Assembly (NCBI RefSeq): GCF_039543185.1
Contig: NZ_BAABJG010000021.1
Coordinates: forward strand, 248,001-312,000
Length of the DNA stretch: 64,000 nt
DNA from: Paenibacillus_S vulneris
GTDB taxonomy: Bacteria > Bacillota > Bacilli > Paenibacillales > NBRC-103111
Direction: 5' to 3'
In this document: piece after piece, positions 8,794 to 17,267 of the stretch
How the letters are laid out: each line of letters begins with the position of its first letter
How positions within the stretch are numbered: position 1 is the first letter of the stretch
The notes under the pieces: generated by a model
Databases searched by the model: none
Seen by the model: the letters and a program-made list of their open reading frames with translations, nothing else
Told to the model about the DNA's origin: nothing
Position numbers and translations under genes: made by a program

Positions 8794-8897
8794 TGCTGTC
8801 TAATTTAGAGCTTATTGCTCGCCGCAGTCTTACTGAGCCTGATTTCTATCGGGCTCATTACCTTGTTTTTCGACATCATCAATACAAAGCGTGGTGA
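8793..8897 (+). other. Short stretch between germination genes; possible broken small membrane peptide
   Basis: An ATG overlapping the A-subunit stop (TAATG) opens a 34-codon frame, preceded by GAGGATGAA. It soon reads as non-hydrophobic sequence. A shifted frame from about 8815 encodes LLAAVLLSLISIGLITLFF followed by basic residues, a convincing membrane helix, but this frame has no start and an upstream TAG. Joining the first seven codons (MLSNLEL) to that helix by one frameshift would give a small one-helix protein. It may be a decayed or frame-shifted small receptor accessory. Low confidence that it is expressed. Confidence 0.25.
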
Positions 8898-8905
8898 ATC
8901 TCAAG

Positions 8906-10009
8906 ATGGAGCAAGGGAAAATTTCAGCCCTTCAGCTAGCCCTTATCATGTACCCGGGTATACTGGCTACCGGTTTTATTTCGTTGCCGGTCATAACGGC
9001 AATCTATGCACAGAATGATCTTTGGCTAGCGGTTATCCTCTCAACGGTTACCGGCTTATTTTCGATCTATTTGTCCATACGCCTGCATGAGCTTTATCCC
9101 AAGCAAACCGTGGTTGAATACAGCGTCAAGATCATCGGCAGCATTCCCGGAAAAATCATCGGTGTGATTTACTTTCTTGTTTTTGCACACTTCGTGGGCG
9201 TCGTCAGCAGAGAGTACGCCGAATTTGTTACCGGCAACTTTCTAATTAAAACTCCGATTTTATTGGTACTTTCCTCCATCGTGCTCCTTGCCGCTTTTGC
9301 CGCACGTGGAGGAGCGGAAATGATAGCGAGGTGCGCTGTGATTTTCACGCCGATCTTCATCATTCCTTTATTTTTTCTACTGCTGCTGATCCCGGATCTG
9401 GACCCCAGGAACCTATTTCCTGTCCTGAGCCGTGGCTTTGTTCCCGTCCTCAAAGGATCTGCCACTCCGCAAGCTTGGCTGAGCGAATTTTTTATGATGA
9501 CGTTTTTTCTCCCTATTCTGAGCAACCCTGACAAAGGAAAGAAAATGGCCCTGCTCACACTGATTTGTATCATTGTAAGCATGACTTATGTTAATCTGAT
9601 CTCTTTATTTGTTCTCGGGATCGACATTAGCGACAAAGTTTATCCCATACTGATCGTTTTCCGTTACATTCGGATTGGCGAAATTTTCGAGAATTTAGAA
9701 GTGCTGCTTCTCGCCATGTGGATAGTCGGAAATTTCGTTAAACTTAGTTTATTTTTCTATTCGGCCGCCCTTTCCTTCACATTCACTTTTAAATTGACGG
9801 ATTATCGGACCGTTATTTTTCCTATTGGCATCCTTTCTATCATTTTTGGCTTTTGGGATATTCCCAACTTTTCCGGACTCGCCTATTTCTTAAGGGTCCT
9901 TATCCCATTTTATCTTATCACTATGTTTGTGCTTATCCCTTTGGTTTTGCTTATTGTCGCCACGATCCGCAATAAGATCGCGGCCGGTAAAGGAGGCTCG
10001 GGCCCGTGA
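8906..10009 (+). CDS. Spore germination receptor B subunit (GerAB-type transporter)
   Basis: A 367-residue integral membrane protein of the APC-superfamily spore permease group. It is predicted to bind the germinant in the spore inner membrane. It begins MEQGKISALQLALIMYPGILATGFI, the typical opening, and has about ten hydrophobic segments. GGAEMIARCAVIFTPIFI near residue 135 matches the conserved GxExxAR-type helix. The start is taken as the ATG at 8906 because GGTGA lies 8 bases upstream; a GTG at 8891 would add five residues. Its stop overlaps the start of the C subunit by 4 bp, showing translational coupling. Confidence 0.92.
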   Translation: MEQGKISALQLALIMYPGILATGFISLPVITAIYAQNDLWLAVILSTVTGLFSIYLSIRLHELYPKQTVVEYSVKIIGSIPGKIIGVIYFLVFAHFVGVVSREYAEFVTGNFLIKTPILLVLSSIVLLAAFAARGGAEMIARCAVIFTPIFIIPLFFLLLLIPDLDPRNLFPVLSRGFVPVLKGSATPQAWLSEFFMMTFFLPILSNPDKGKKMALLTLICIIVSMTYVNLISLFVLGIDISDKVYPILIVFRYIRIGEIFENLEVLLLAMWIVGNFVKLSLFFYSAALSFTFTFKLTDYRTVIFPIGILSIIFGFWDIPNFSGLAYFLRVLIPFYLITMFVLIPLVLLIVATIRNKIAAGKGGSGP

Positions 10010-11226
10010 AACCATTCAAGAAACTTATTTGCGCTTTGCCCTTGATTTTGCTGCTTGAAGGCTGCTGGGACCGGACGGAGCTGAACGACCTGGGGCTGAT
10101 TACCGCATTTGCCCTCGATAAGGGCAAGAACAACAACGTTCTAGTATCGGTACAAATCGTTATTCCTCAAAACCAGAGCGGGGGTATTGCGTCAGGAGGT
10201 GGGGGTGGAGGCGTAGGAGGCGGGGCAATGAAACGGACAACCATTCGCAGGGCTGAAGGGATCGATACTGCCGACGCGTTGTCCAAGCTTCAACGGGTGA
10301 TTCCCCGAAAACAATTTTGGGGACAATGCAAAGTATTTATTTTCGGGGAGGATTTGGCGAAATCCGGGATCCAAGAGCAATTGGATTTTCTGTTACGGCA
10401 CCCGCAGCCGAGGGAAAGAGGCCTGATGTTTGTAAGCAAAGGAAAGGCTGGGGATGCGCTCGAATTGTTCCCTCCGATTGAACGTTCGTCGGCTGAAGCG
10501 ATTCGGAAGCTGAGCGACCTTAAAATAGGCATGCAGGTCACAATGGAGCAGCTCAGTATCATGCTGAAGGGGGAATCCAAGGCGGCCGCTCTGCCTCTGC
10601 TCTACATTCTTCCAACAACGAAATCGGCAGATCCGTACCAAACGATTCCTTATATTTTCGGAACCGCCGTCTTCAAAAAGGATAGAATGATTGGCACTAT
10701 TTCGGAGGATTTAACAAGAGGTGTGTTATGGATAAATAATGAAATTCGCGAGTACACGGTAACCTTCAAGATGAAAGGAGCTGGCCGGACAGGGAAAGAG
10801 GACAGCGGCAATGTATCCCTTAAGCCGATTCGGGCCAGCGTTAAGTTAATTCCGAATATTCAAGGCAAGCAATGGAGCATGACGATCAAGGTTATCACCG
10901 AAGGGGATATCATTCAGAACGGTACCGTTTTGAATCCGATGGATCCGGAATTATTAGACCAAATGAATCTGGCATATCAAAAAGACGTTACAAAGCGCAT
11001 CCAACGAGCATTGGATGAAGTACAGCATCGTCTAAAAACGGATGTATTTCATTTTGCCAGAGAATTTCACCGGAAATATCCCAAACAATGGGAGGCGTCG
11101 AAAGACCGCTGGGATGAAATATTCCCTAAGCTAAAAGTTAACATTGAAGTGAACACCAATATTACCAGAACCGGAAATCTCAATGCGCCGGGTGGTTTAC
11201 CCCTAGAAGAGGTGAAGGAAAAATGA
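10006..11226 (+). CDS. Spore germination receptor C subunit (GerC-type lipoprotein)
   Basis: A 406-residue lipoprotein starting with GTG inside the stop of the B gene. The signal peptide ends in LLLEGC, so Cys20 is the lipidated residue, followed by the highly conserved WDRTELNDLGLITAFALDK. The family's C-terminal domain (VKVITEGDIIQNG... through LDEVQHRLKTDVFHFAREFHRKYP) is complete, with the HxKYPxxW pattern. GerC subunits sit on the outer face of the spore inner membrane and are required for receptor function. An unusual glycine-rich insertion at about residues 64-73 (SGGGGGGVGGGA region) is encoded by a run of GGN codons. The gene overlaps the next small gene by 4 bp. Confidence 0.92.
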   Translation: MKPFKKLICALPLILLLEGCWDRTELNDLGLITAFALDKGKNNNVLVSVQIVIPQNQSGGIASGGGGGGVGGGAMKRTTIRRAEGIDTADALSKLQRVIPRKQFWGQCKVFIFGEDLAKSGIQEQLDFLLRHPQPRERGLMFVSKGKAGDALELFPPIERSSAEAIRKLSDLKIGMQVTMEQLSIMLKGESKAAALPLLYILPTTKSADPYQTIPYIFGTAVFKKDRMIGTISEDLTRGVLWINNEIREYTVTFKMKGAGRTGKEDSGNVSLKPIRASVKLIPNIQGKQWSMTIKVITEGDIIQNGTVLNPMDPELLDQMNLAYQKDVTKRIQRALDEVQHRLKTDVFHFAREFHRKYPKQWEASKDRWDEIFPKLKVNIEVNTNITRTGNLNAPGGLPLEEVKEK

Positions 11227-11447
11227 GATGGAGTTTGTTTTGGACCGTAACGATTGCCATATTGTTCATTTTAGGACTCGAGTGGCGCCGGGTAAAGACA
11301 AAGCCGAAAAAAGACCGGCTCATGTTCCTGTCGCTGCTCCTCATCGGATGGCTACTCTCCATGCTGGACCTGCCCCATACGCCAGGTCCTTCTACCTTTC
11401 TTAAATTCGTCTTTTCTCCGTTTAAAGGGATATTGGAGGAGCAATAG
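11223..11447 (+). CDS. Small two-helix membrane protein, germination receptor D-subunit-like
   Basis: A 74-residue protein that starts inside the stop codon region of the C-subunit gene. It has two hydrophobic segments, at about residues 4-18 (LFWTVTIAILFILGL) and 33-48 (MFLSLLLIGWLLSML), split by a very basic loop (RRVKTKPKKDR). Small two-helix D proteins encoded at the end of germinant receptor operons in Bacillus species have this layout and affect receptor sensitivity. The end DLPHTPGPSTFLKFVFSPFKGILE is well-formed and not an artefact of a shadow frame. Function here is inferred from position and topology. Confidence 0.75.
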   Translation: MRWSLFWTVTIAILFILGLEWRRVKTKPKKDRLMFLSLLLIGWLLSMLDLPHTPGPSTFLKFVFSPFKGILEEQ

Positions 11448-11681
11448 ATCCGGGTTGTCCGGCGGATAACTCGTAAGAGGTATAGTAAAGGATTTCATTC
11501 TGACTGCGCGGTTTTTTCAATTACCGCCTCGGTAAATATACTTCGCGCCGTATATTGCAGCCCCTTACCCTGCCGCGGCCTAATGCTTAATTCATGGTAG
11601 CAGACAAGGAAGGGAATGCCTTCACGGCCACGCATCAAAAGATCAGGAGTCGTTCGTACCGGATGACACCGACTCCTGCCG
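11448..11681. other. No gene seen; ends with hairpin at 11644-11678
   Basis: No supported coding region. CAGGAGTCG at 11644-11652 pairs with CGACTCCTG at 11670-11678. Read on the minus strand the hairpin is followed by ATCTTTT, so it could end transcription of the left-pointing 11682-11978 frame. Confidence 0.4.
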
Positions 11682-11978
11682 CTAACGTCTTAATACACTG
11701 AGGCTGTATTCTCGCCCGAAGTGGGGAGCGAGTACGCCCCAAATGGTCCCAGTCGCCATTTCTACCTTCGCCATAGCGTCCGAGATTGAAGGTATCCTAT
11801 CTTTTTGGGATAAGATACCCACTAATTCTTCCCCTTCCTTACCTAACTGATAGCTACTCTTTGTTGGAATGCATTTAACCGCCGCGGCAAACATAAAAAA
11901 GAAACCACAACGCGAGGTTAGTTGAACTGTAACCCGTAAAATGGGCCACTTGAAAAAAGTGACCTCTATTATAACCAC
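11682..11978 (-). CDS. Unrecognised 98-residue reading frame, probable gene remnant
   Basis: A 98-codon frame whose C-terminal half (ELVGILSQKDRIPSISDAMA and VEMATGTIWGVLAPHFGRE) looks like real, folded protein, while the N-terminal third is low in quality. A hairpin with a T-rich tail follows the stop codon by a few bases on the same strand, as expected for a true gene end. No start with a good ribosome site was found. I do not recognise the family. It lies in an accessory stretch between the germination operon and a broken toxin gene, so it is likely the tail of a larger gene lost by rearrangement. Confidence 0.3.
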   Translation of the reverse strand: MVIIEVTFFKWPILRVTVQLTSRCGFFFMFAAAVKCIPTKSSYQLGKEGEELVGILSQKDRIPSISDAMAKVEMATGTIWGVLAPHFGREYSLSVLRR

Positions 11979-12050
11979 CCGTAAATTATCACTGGGTGGC
12001 CTAAAGACTTATTTTGAACCGCCGATTAATTTTTCCGGCGCTTACTACAT
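11905..12050. repeat. Degenerate repeat cluster, possible insertion-sequence end
   Basis: On the minus strand two copies of a motif close to AGTG-N-ATTTACGGGT lie roughly 45 bp apart, next to an inverted repeat CCACCC/GGGTGG at 11986-11999. Multiple short subterminal repeats are a feature of IS21-type ends. No transposase is present. Weak evidence. Confidence 0.2.
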
Positions 12051-12065
12051 GGGGAATTTTAAAGT

Positions 12066-12713
12066 CTATTTATTCTTTAATTTTTGAGCTTTCCGAAAAA
12101 ACTTTGCTCTAATTTTCTTGTCAGATGATCCCTCACTAGGGGAAGTAAAATAGTCTAATCCTTCCTTAGTTATTCTATCGTGTTCTAATGCATAATCTAA
12201 TAAAAAATAGACCCTTTTCTCAAACAAATACTCAATATCTTGAAAATCTAAGTTCAACCCTTCGTTAATTTTTTGTCGATATGTGAATGAGATGATCTCT
12301 TTTTGAAATGCATTACTTTTAAAAACATCTTTTACTTTTAACAGTTGATTTTCAGATATTTTGTTAAATCTCACCGCTTGTATAGCAATATGTTCTAGGG
12401 CTGCAAAGTTATTGACCTTATACACATTTATCAAATCTTCCAATAACTCATCAGTAATACACCCTCCATTATTTCGTATCTTCAGCGTAAAAGCCCACCA
12501 AATAATATTTTCTTTTACGCTCTCTTCTAAATTAATATCATTCCTGAATTTAAATATTAAATCTATCGCTTTTTCTGAAAGTTCATTGTGAATATCTAGC
12601 TGTTCACTTATAGTCATTTTATTAATCAACATTTCAATTTCACTGACTATAGTTTTAATATCAAGAAAATTCTCTTCAACCAAATTGTTGATTTGTTCAA
12701 TAATTTTCAACAA
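12066..12713 (-). CDS. Probable immunity protein of the adjacent Rhs toxin
   Basis: A 215-residue, alpha-helical, AT-rich gene without recognised family. The start is a TTG at 12713 with AAAGGA nine bases upstream (12723-12728); no ATG fits. The protein is acidic in its N-terminal half (IVSEIEMLINK, LSEKAIDLIFKF, INLEESVKENI) and ends in a strongly basic tail (KKIRAKFFRKAQKLKNK). It has no signal peptide or membrane segment, as expected of a cytoplasmic immunity protein. It starts 25 bp after the stop of the Rhs C-terminal toxin tip, in the same direction, which is the standard toxin-immunity arrangement. Base use is clearly more AT-rich than the surrounding core genes. Function is inferred from position only. 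Confidence 0.5.
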   Translation of the reverse strand: MLKIIEQINNLVEENFLDIKTIVSEIEMLINKMTISEQLDIHNELSEKAIDLIFKFRNDINLEESVKENIIWWAFTLKIRNNGGCITDELLEDLINVYKVNNFAALEHIAIQAVRFNKISENQLLKVKDVFKSNAFQKEIISFTYRQKINEGLNLDFQDIEYLFEKRVYFLLDYALEHDRITKEGLDYFTSPSEGSSDKKIRAKFFRKAQKLKNK

Positions 12714-12738
12714 ATTTATGAATCCTTTCTAAATAAAG

Positions 12739-13596
12739 TTATTTTTTTGCCGGGCTTTCATCAGGGTTTCTTTTGTAATATTTGATTATTTTACCAACCG
12801 TACTTCTAATTTGAGTTTTATAAGTCTTTATTAGTTCAACATGATAGCGAGTCATTTGCTTTTCATCAGCATCTGAATAAGGTTTGCCATTTTCACCAAC
12901 CCTAATATCAACACCATTTTTATCAACAACATGAACATGCGGTATATAATGATCATTCGACTTATATCTATGTTCGATATAACCAATGCTTGTTTCGGGA
13001 GAAACTCTTTTTGGAGGCAGTCCGTCAGCAGCATATGCTTTTGGTGAAATGAAATCGGATATTCCATCGTACCAATTTCCATCATCCACAGTAATCTGTA
13101 CTGCAAGTCTTACACCTGTCGCTTTTCCATTCTCAAGTATAAACCTAGCTTCCCCTATCATACAATCAGTATAGCTACAAGCATTGTTCCTCCACTCATC
13201 ATTTGCTGCCTCTAAGATTTTCTGTTTTTTACCCCAATATTCATGGCAGGCAGTATCCTTACAATACTTATCCCTGTGTTTCTGTAAGTCAGACCAAATA
13301 CCCGCATTTTGGTTAACTAATCCTCTTACTTCATCGTCTAGATAATCATCATATCCACTATAAGAATCCACATAACACCCTGTATCTTTACCTGCAATGC
13401 ACATACCGCTTGGGTCAACATACTTCAACGGATTATTATGTACATACCCGTAAAGGTTCTGACTCTGCGGATTCCACAGATTACCTTTATACGTATCCTC
13501 ACTAATAAACCGTCCCAACTCCGGCTTATAATACCGCGCTCTTGCGTAGGATAATCCGCTATAGAAATCATACCCTAAGCCTGTATAGCCGTACAA
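12739..13596 (-). CDS. Rhs repeat-associated core end with C-terminal toxin tip (3' part of a broken gene)
   Basis: This frame holds the end of an Rhs shell: YGYTGLGYDFYSGLSYARARYY, GRFISEDTY, NLYGYVHNNPLKYVDPSG. The DPSG-type border is where self-cleavage or attachment of variable tips occurs. After it comes a ~220-residue variable tip. It has a Cys-containing helical part and a C-terminal part with HYIPHVHVVDKNG and a basic ending. The closely spaced His residues could form a catalytic or metal site, but I cannot name the nuclease family. The natural upstream continuation lies in another frame (see 13575-14375), so the gene carries a frameshift near 13670-13685. The immunity candidate follows downstream. 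The tip is AT-rich compared with the Rhs core. Confidence 0.7.
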   Translation of the reverse strand: MYGYTGLGYDFYSGLSYARARYYKPELGRFISEDTYKGNLWNPQSQNLYGYVHNNPLKYVDPSGMCIAGKDTGCYVDSYSGYDDYLDDEVRGLVNQNAGIWSDLQKHRDKYCKDTACHEYWGKKQKILEAANDEWRNNACSYTDCMIGEARFILENGKATGVRLAVQITVDDGNWYDGISDFISPKAYAADGLPPKRVSPETSIGYIEHRYKSNDHYIPHVHVVDKNGVDIRVGENGKPYSDADEKQMTRYHVELIKTYKTQIRSTVGKIIKYYKRNPDESPAKK

Positions 13597-14375
13597 GTTG
13601 TCCGGTCCCGGCCAGTTCGGATCGAATTTCTTGGCATCGAGCGGAACACCGAACTCGTCGTAATGATAACGAGACGAGCGCGGCCATCTTTCTCGATCAA
13701 ACCTATGGTGCTGCCTAGGGCATCGTTCAAGTAGAACAATGTGCGAGGGGCTACACCCGGCTCAGCTCCTCCTGCACCTGGAGTTGGTTCCCAGCCATTA
13801 TTCGCATCATATGCCGGCAGGTAGGTCATGCTAATCCGTTCGCCGCCTGCACCGTACACGTAAGACTGCTTCCACTTCGTTTCATCCGCTTCGGTCACCA
13901 TGATGGGCTCCGGCAAACCCAGACTCACGTCATTGGTATAATTGAACTCCCAGTGCTTTTTCTTGAATTGCTTCTCCCAGCCTTCTCGGGGTCCACCCGG
14001 ATGCATATCCGGATACGGCTCCTCCACTTGCCCGCACTTCTTCGCTAATCCCGGCGGCACGAAGCCTGGAGGCACGACATGACATTTTCCGTTTCCGTTT
14101 CCGTTGCCATTTCCATTGCCATTACCGTTTCCATTGCCATTCCCATTCCCGTGGCCGTTGTTATTGCCATTTCCATAGCGATCCGGTCCGCCTGCTACGT
14201 CTACGCTCATTTTCGTCCGATTGCCGTCGCCGTCATACTGGTACTGTACGATATCGCCGATATCGTTAATGTGCTTTTGCAGCAGGTTCGCCGCATTCCA
14301 GGTATACTGCTCCAATACGTATTCGTACTCGGTTACCGCCCCGTTCGGCATCGTTTGATGGGGGAATGCCCGTGG
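13575..14375 (-). pseudogene. Rhs/YD-repeat protein, central fragment, 5' truncated and frameshifted
   Basis: The frame encodes YD-repeat sequence (HQTMPNGAVTEYEY, VQYQYDGDGNRTKMS), a Gly-Asn linker, and YVYGAGGERISMTYLP through FYLNDALGSTIGLIEKDGRAR. The expected continuation RYHYDEFGVPLDAKKF is present, but one frame over, from about 13675, and leads directly into the 12739-13596 frame. A single-base indel therefore breaks the gene. Upstream, the frame stops at a TAA at about 14390, and no secretion signal, N-terminal half or ribosome site exists, so most of the Rhs gene is missing. This looks like a displaced C-terminal cassette of the kind that Rhs loci keep as silent toxin stock. Confidence 0.75.
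14080..14172 (-). repeat. Hexamer repeat encoding a Gly-Asn linker
   Basis: About fifteen copies of a degenerate 6-bp unit (GGNAAY on the coding strand) encode alternating Gly-Asn. It is an in-frame, replication-slippage-prone linker inside the Rhs fragment. Confidence 0.8.
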
Positions 14376-14402
14376 CTTACAAAGTTAAGGATTAAGTCCT
14401 AC

Positions 14403-14437
14403 GAATAAAAAGAACCGCCCGGATATCCGAACGGTCC
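14403..14437 (-). terminator. Terminator of the MFS transporter gene
   Basis: On the minus strand GACCG-TT-CGG pairs with CCG-GG-CGGTT around ATAT, then CTTTTTATT. It lies 30 bp after the MFS stop codon. Confidence 0.65.
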
Positions 14438-14467
14438 ATTTGACAATATTCAACTCTCAATCTTATA

Positions 14468-15658
14468 CTACCCCTGCTGAGCGGAAGGCTTGTGATTCAC
14501 CGACATATAAGCCAGAGCACCGGAGCACAATAGCAATATTCCCGTCACCCAGAAGACACTGTGAATCGAGAATACACCGCTTATGGCACCGCCGACCAGC
14601 GGTCCCAGCATGCCTCCGAGCTGATTCGCCGTCTGGTTAAGACCAAAGGCCCTACCGCGGAAATCCGCCGGTGTGGACCGGACCACCAGTCCGTTCAGAG
14701 CCGGGAACACCGCACAGAAGAAGGCTCCATATATAAACCGCACGATGGAGAAGCCCCAAACGCCGTGAAACAATAGCTGCGCCAAATTCCCGAGTCCTCC
14801 GACAACCAAGCCGATAATCAAAATTTTATGAAAGCCGATTTTATCCGCCAGCTTGCCCCAGCGCGGAGCAAACAGGATGCTTGCGATCCCTACAAGAGAG
14901 AATACGATTCCCGCAAGGAGCGATGCGTCTTTGGCCGATCCGCCGATCTGCACGATGTACAGCGGCAACACCGGTTCAATAGTCATAACCGAGAATTGCG
15001 TAAGCAGTGTCAAAAGCAGCACGGTTACGAACGGCCGATTGCTAGCAGCGAGCTTCATGGAGGACAATATAGAGGTTCGGTCCTTGCTTGGAACGAATTT
15101 CTCCTCCGTTACCCAGAACAAAACAAGCAGCGTGCTCAGCAAAACGAAGACCCCTGCACTTGCAAAGGCCACCCTGCTGTCAAAAATTTTGGAAATGATC
15201 CCGCCAAGCAGCGGACCCATAATGCTTCCGGTAGCGGTAGACGTCGACATAAGGGAGAGCGCATAGCCTACATGCTTCTCCGGCGTATTGGTACCGACGA
15301 GAGCGATAGAGCCGGGAATAAAACCGCTCAGCAGCCCTTGCAGCAACCGCAGGATCAGCAGCTGATAAGGGCTTGTCACCAGAGATGTCAGGATGTATAT
15401 GACAAAAAGGACAAAGCCCGCGCGAATAATCATAGGCTTCCGCCCATATTTATCCCCAAGAGCACCCCAATAGGGTGCCGAAATCGCCCCTGCAAAAAAG
15501 GCGGAGCTGAATAACAGCCCCGACCATAATTCAATATGCTGGCTAACGCCGATATGCAGCAAAAACAGCGGCAAAAAAGGAACGACCATCGAAAAGCTTG
15601 CTGACGTAATAAAGCATCCTACCCACAGGAGCCATAAATTTCGTTTCCAAGTTACCAT
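14468..15658 (-). CDS. MFS efflux transporter, 12-helix multidrug type
   Basis: A 396-residue major facilitator with about 12 hydrophobic segments. Motif A is present in the first half as WGALGDKYGRKPM and in degenerate form in the second half as WGKLADKIGFHK. RLLQGLLSGFIPGSIALVGT contains the arginine of motif B, and MGPLLGGII is the antiporter motif C of drug:H+ antiporters. These features place it with MdtG/YttB-type exporters of the plasma membrane, driven by the proton gradient. Likely substrates are drugs or metabolites, not determinable here. It is a single gene with its own terminator. No regulator gene is adjacent. Confidence 0.88.
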   Translation of the reverse strand: MVTWKRNLWLLWVGCFITSASFSMVVPFLPLFLLHIGVSQHIELWSGLLFSSAFFAGAISAPYWGALGDKYGRKPMIIRAGFVLFVIYILTSLVTSPYQLLILRLLQGLLSGFIPGSIALVGTNTPEKHVGYALSLMSTSTATGSIMGPLLGGIISKIFDSRVAFASAGVFVLLSTLLVLFWVTEEKFVPSKDRTSILSSMKLAASNRPFVTVLLLTLLTQFSVMTIEPVLPLYIVQIGGSAKDASLLAGIVFSLVGIASILFAPRWGKLADKIGFHKILIIGLVVGGLGNLAQLLFHGVWGFSIVRFIYGAFFCAVFPALNGLVVRSTPADFRGRAFGLNQTANQLGGMLGPLVGGAISGVFSIHSVFWVTGILLLCSGALAYMSVNHKPSAQQG

Positions 15659-15964
15659 AATAGCCTCCGCAGTTGATGACCTTGTTAATCATTTCTTTAC
15701 AAAGTTCATCGTAACACCCGGATATGCTTCTGTAAACCCGTAAGAGATTTCCGTACAGACTCCCGTATAGATGGCAGTTCCCATCTGTGAAATCGCTTCA
15801 TAGTATAAAGTGATCAAGTTTCCGACGGGTGCATTTAGACAACGAATGACAAATAATGACTCAAACTTTTATTTTACGACGGTTTCCTATAAAATTAAGA
15901 TGAACAAACTATACCCACTCGTCAGCAGATAATGGAGTAATCTAGGAAAAGAGGGTGGATTTTT
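15659..15964. other. Intergenic region between divergent genes, no gene seen
   Basis: 306 bp between the MFS gene and a small right-pointing gene. AT-rich in its right half (CCTATAAAATTAAG near 15888). No clear promoter pair or coding frame could be assigned. Confidence 0.4.
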
Positions 15965-16165
15965 ATGCCAAGATTGCTATACGAGTATATTTATGTCAAC
16001 ATGTGGATCTTATTATTTTTGACCTTATTATGGGCGAACGACGGCCATATTTCTTTTATTGAAAGCTGCTTCCTGATTCTGTTTTCCGTTACGGTTATGA
16101 TGTTTGTGGCAAAAAAGCAATTGCGGACCGAAGGAAGCGCCCGTTTCCGGAAGCCCCCGCTGTAA
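15965..16165 (+). CDS. Small membrane protein, unknown function
   Basis: A 66-residue protein preceded by GAGGGTGG at a good distance and followed by a terminator, so it is a believable small gene. Two hydrophobic stretches, at about residues 12-24 (MWILLFLTLLWA) and 34-49 (FLILFSVTVMMFVA), suggest two membrane helices with a short outside loop. The tail is basic (KKQLRTEGSARFRKPPL). I do not recognise the family. It stands alone between the MFS exporter and the DUF1906 gene. Confidence 0.55.
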   Translation: MPRLLYEYIYVNMWILLFLTLLWANDGHISFIESCFLILFSVTVMMFVAKKQLRTEGSARFRKPPL

Positions 16166-16175
16166 TCCAGACGTT

Positions 16176-16209
16176 TCCCGGCAGTCCTCGCACCGCGGGG
16201 ATTTTTTTA
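16176..16209 (+). terminator. Terminator after small membrane protein gene
   Basis: TCCC-G-GC pairs with GC-G-GGGA, followed by seven T (16202-16208). Confidence 0.6.
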
Positions 16210-16313
16210 TTTATACAATTTATGAACTGGTTGCTGAGAAACCTATGGAGACTGCTATTTGCCAATACTAGGCTTCCCAACTGCCTGGACGGTTTTATTT
16301 GCACATTTGAACG

Positions 16314-17045
16314 TCACTGTTCCGGTTGCCCCGACGCTTTGCGTAATTCATTTGCCAGCCGGTGGAAGTCCTCCTTCCCCGCCGCATCGTTGGCCGCCTC
16401 GTACCCCGCCTTCATGAAGCCAATCAGCTTATTGGCGTCCTCAGGATTCAGCATATAATCAGCCGGTATCGTACTCCACCAGCCTTCTTGTCCATAGGAT
16501 TCGTTCAAGTCGATTCCAATTCCGTTCACGACGATATCGTTCAAATATTGATAAATGTTGGCGACAGATGATTTTTTGCCCCCGCTCCAGGCGTAGGTTT
16601 GCCAAAAGCGCGAACAGGCTCCCGCGGCATAAACCGCCTCGACGACAGCATAGGACCCGTAAACTCCCGTATTATACCCCGGTGTAGCCTCGCTTGCCCC
16701 TTTAATATAGGCAATCACTGTTGACATCTGGGCTGGCGTTGCATCAAAATCTACGGCAAAATAAATCGTACTTCCAGGCGGCTGGCCCATCTGCGCTGCC
16801 AGATCCAATGCAATAGCGCCATCCTTCAAGCCCGTGCTTCTCCCTCCGAGTGCCCGATCCGCCGTCGTCTCGAATACGGAAACGATCTGCAGTCCGGCGT
16901 TGCAAATCGATTGAACCTCTTTTACCGATAATGCCTTCCAGCTGCTTGGAACCAGATAGCGAGCCACAAATACATAACCGTCCTTTTTAAAGGCCGCGGC
17001 TGTACTGTCCGTCAGCGGTGTAGCGCAATCGAAACCTTTGGCCAT
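16314..17045 (-). CDS. DUF1906 glycoside-hydrolase-like domain protein
   Basis: A 243-residue protein of the DUF1906 / Rv2525c-like family, a TIM barrel related to lysozyme-type GH25 enzymes. It starts with MAKGFDCATPLT, the family opening in which the Asp is conserved. YVFVARYLVPSSWKALS, GLQIVSVFETTADRA, TIYFAVDFDATPAQM and WQTYAWSGG follow in the expected order of barrel strands. The start is placed at 17045 after AGAGGAGAAG; an upstream Met at 17105 lacks support. No signal peptide is seen, although relatives are often exported. A peptidoglycan-related role is proposed for the family but not proven. It is a single gene. Confidence 0.85.
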   Translation of the reverse strand: MAKGFDCATPLTDSTAAAFKKDGYVFVARYLVPSSWKALSVKEVQSICNAGLQIVSVFETTADRALGGRSTGLKDGAIALDLAAQMGQPPGSTIYFAVDFDATPAQMSTVIAYIKGASEATPGYNTGVYGSYAVVEAVYAAGACSRFWQTYAWSGGKKSSVANIYQYLNDIVVNGIGIDLNESYGQEGWWSTIPADYMLNPEDANKLIGFMKAGYEAANDAAGKEDFHRLANELRKASGQPEQ

Positions 17046-17267
17046 AGCGTATCTTCTCCTCTCAAGCTGCATGAGCAGCATATCTCTATAGTACAAAATA
17101 TGCATAAACCGCCTTATTGTCCTCCTTCGGAAGCCCTAACGCATGGAAAAGGGCACCGCCCGCTCCTTCACACTTGCGGAATTTATGATGAAGGATTCAT
17201 AATAAAGGTTAGGATCAGGATTCAAACGAATAAGGAACGAAGAATCTGTGCCAACGGGGGACAAAAG

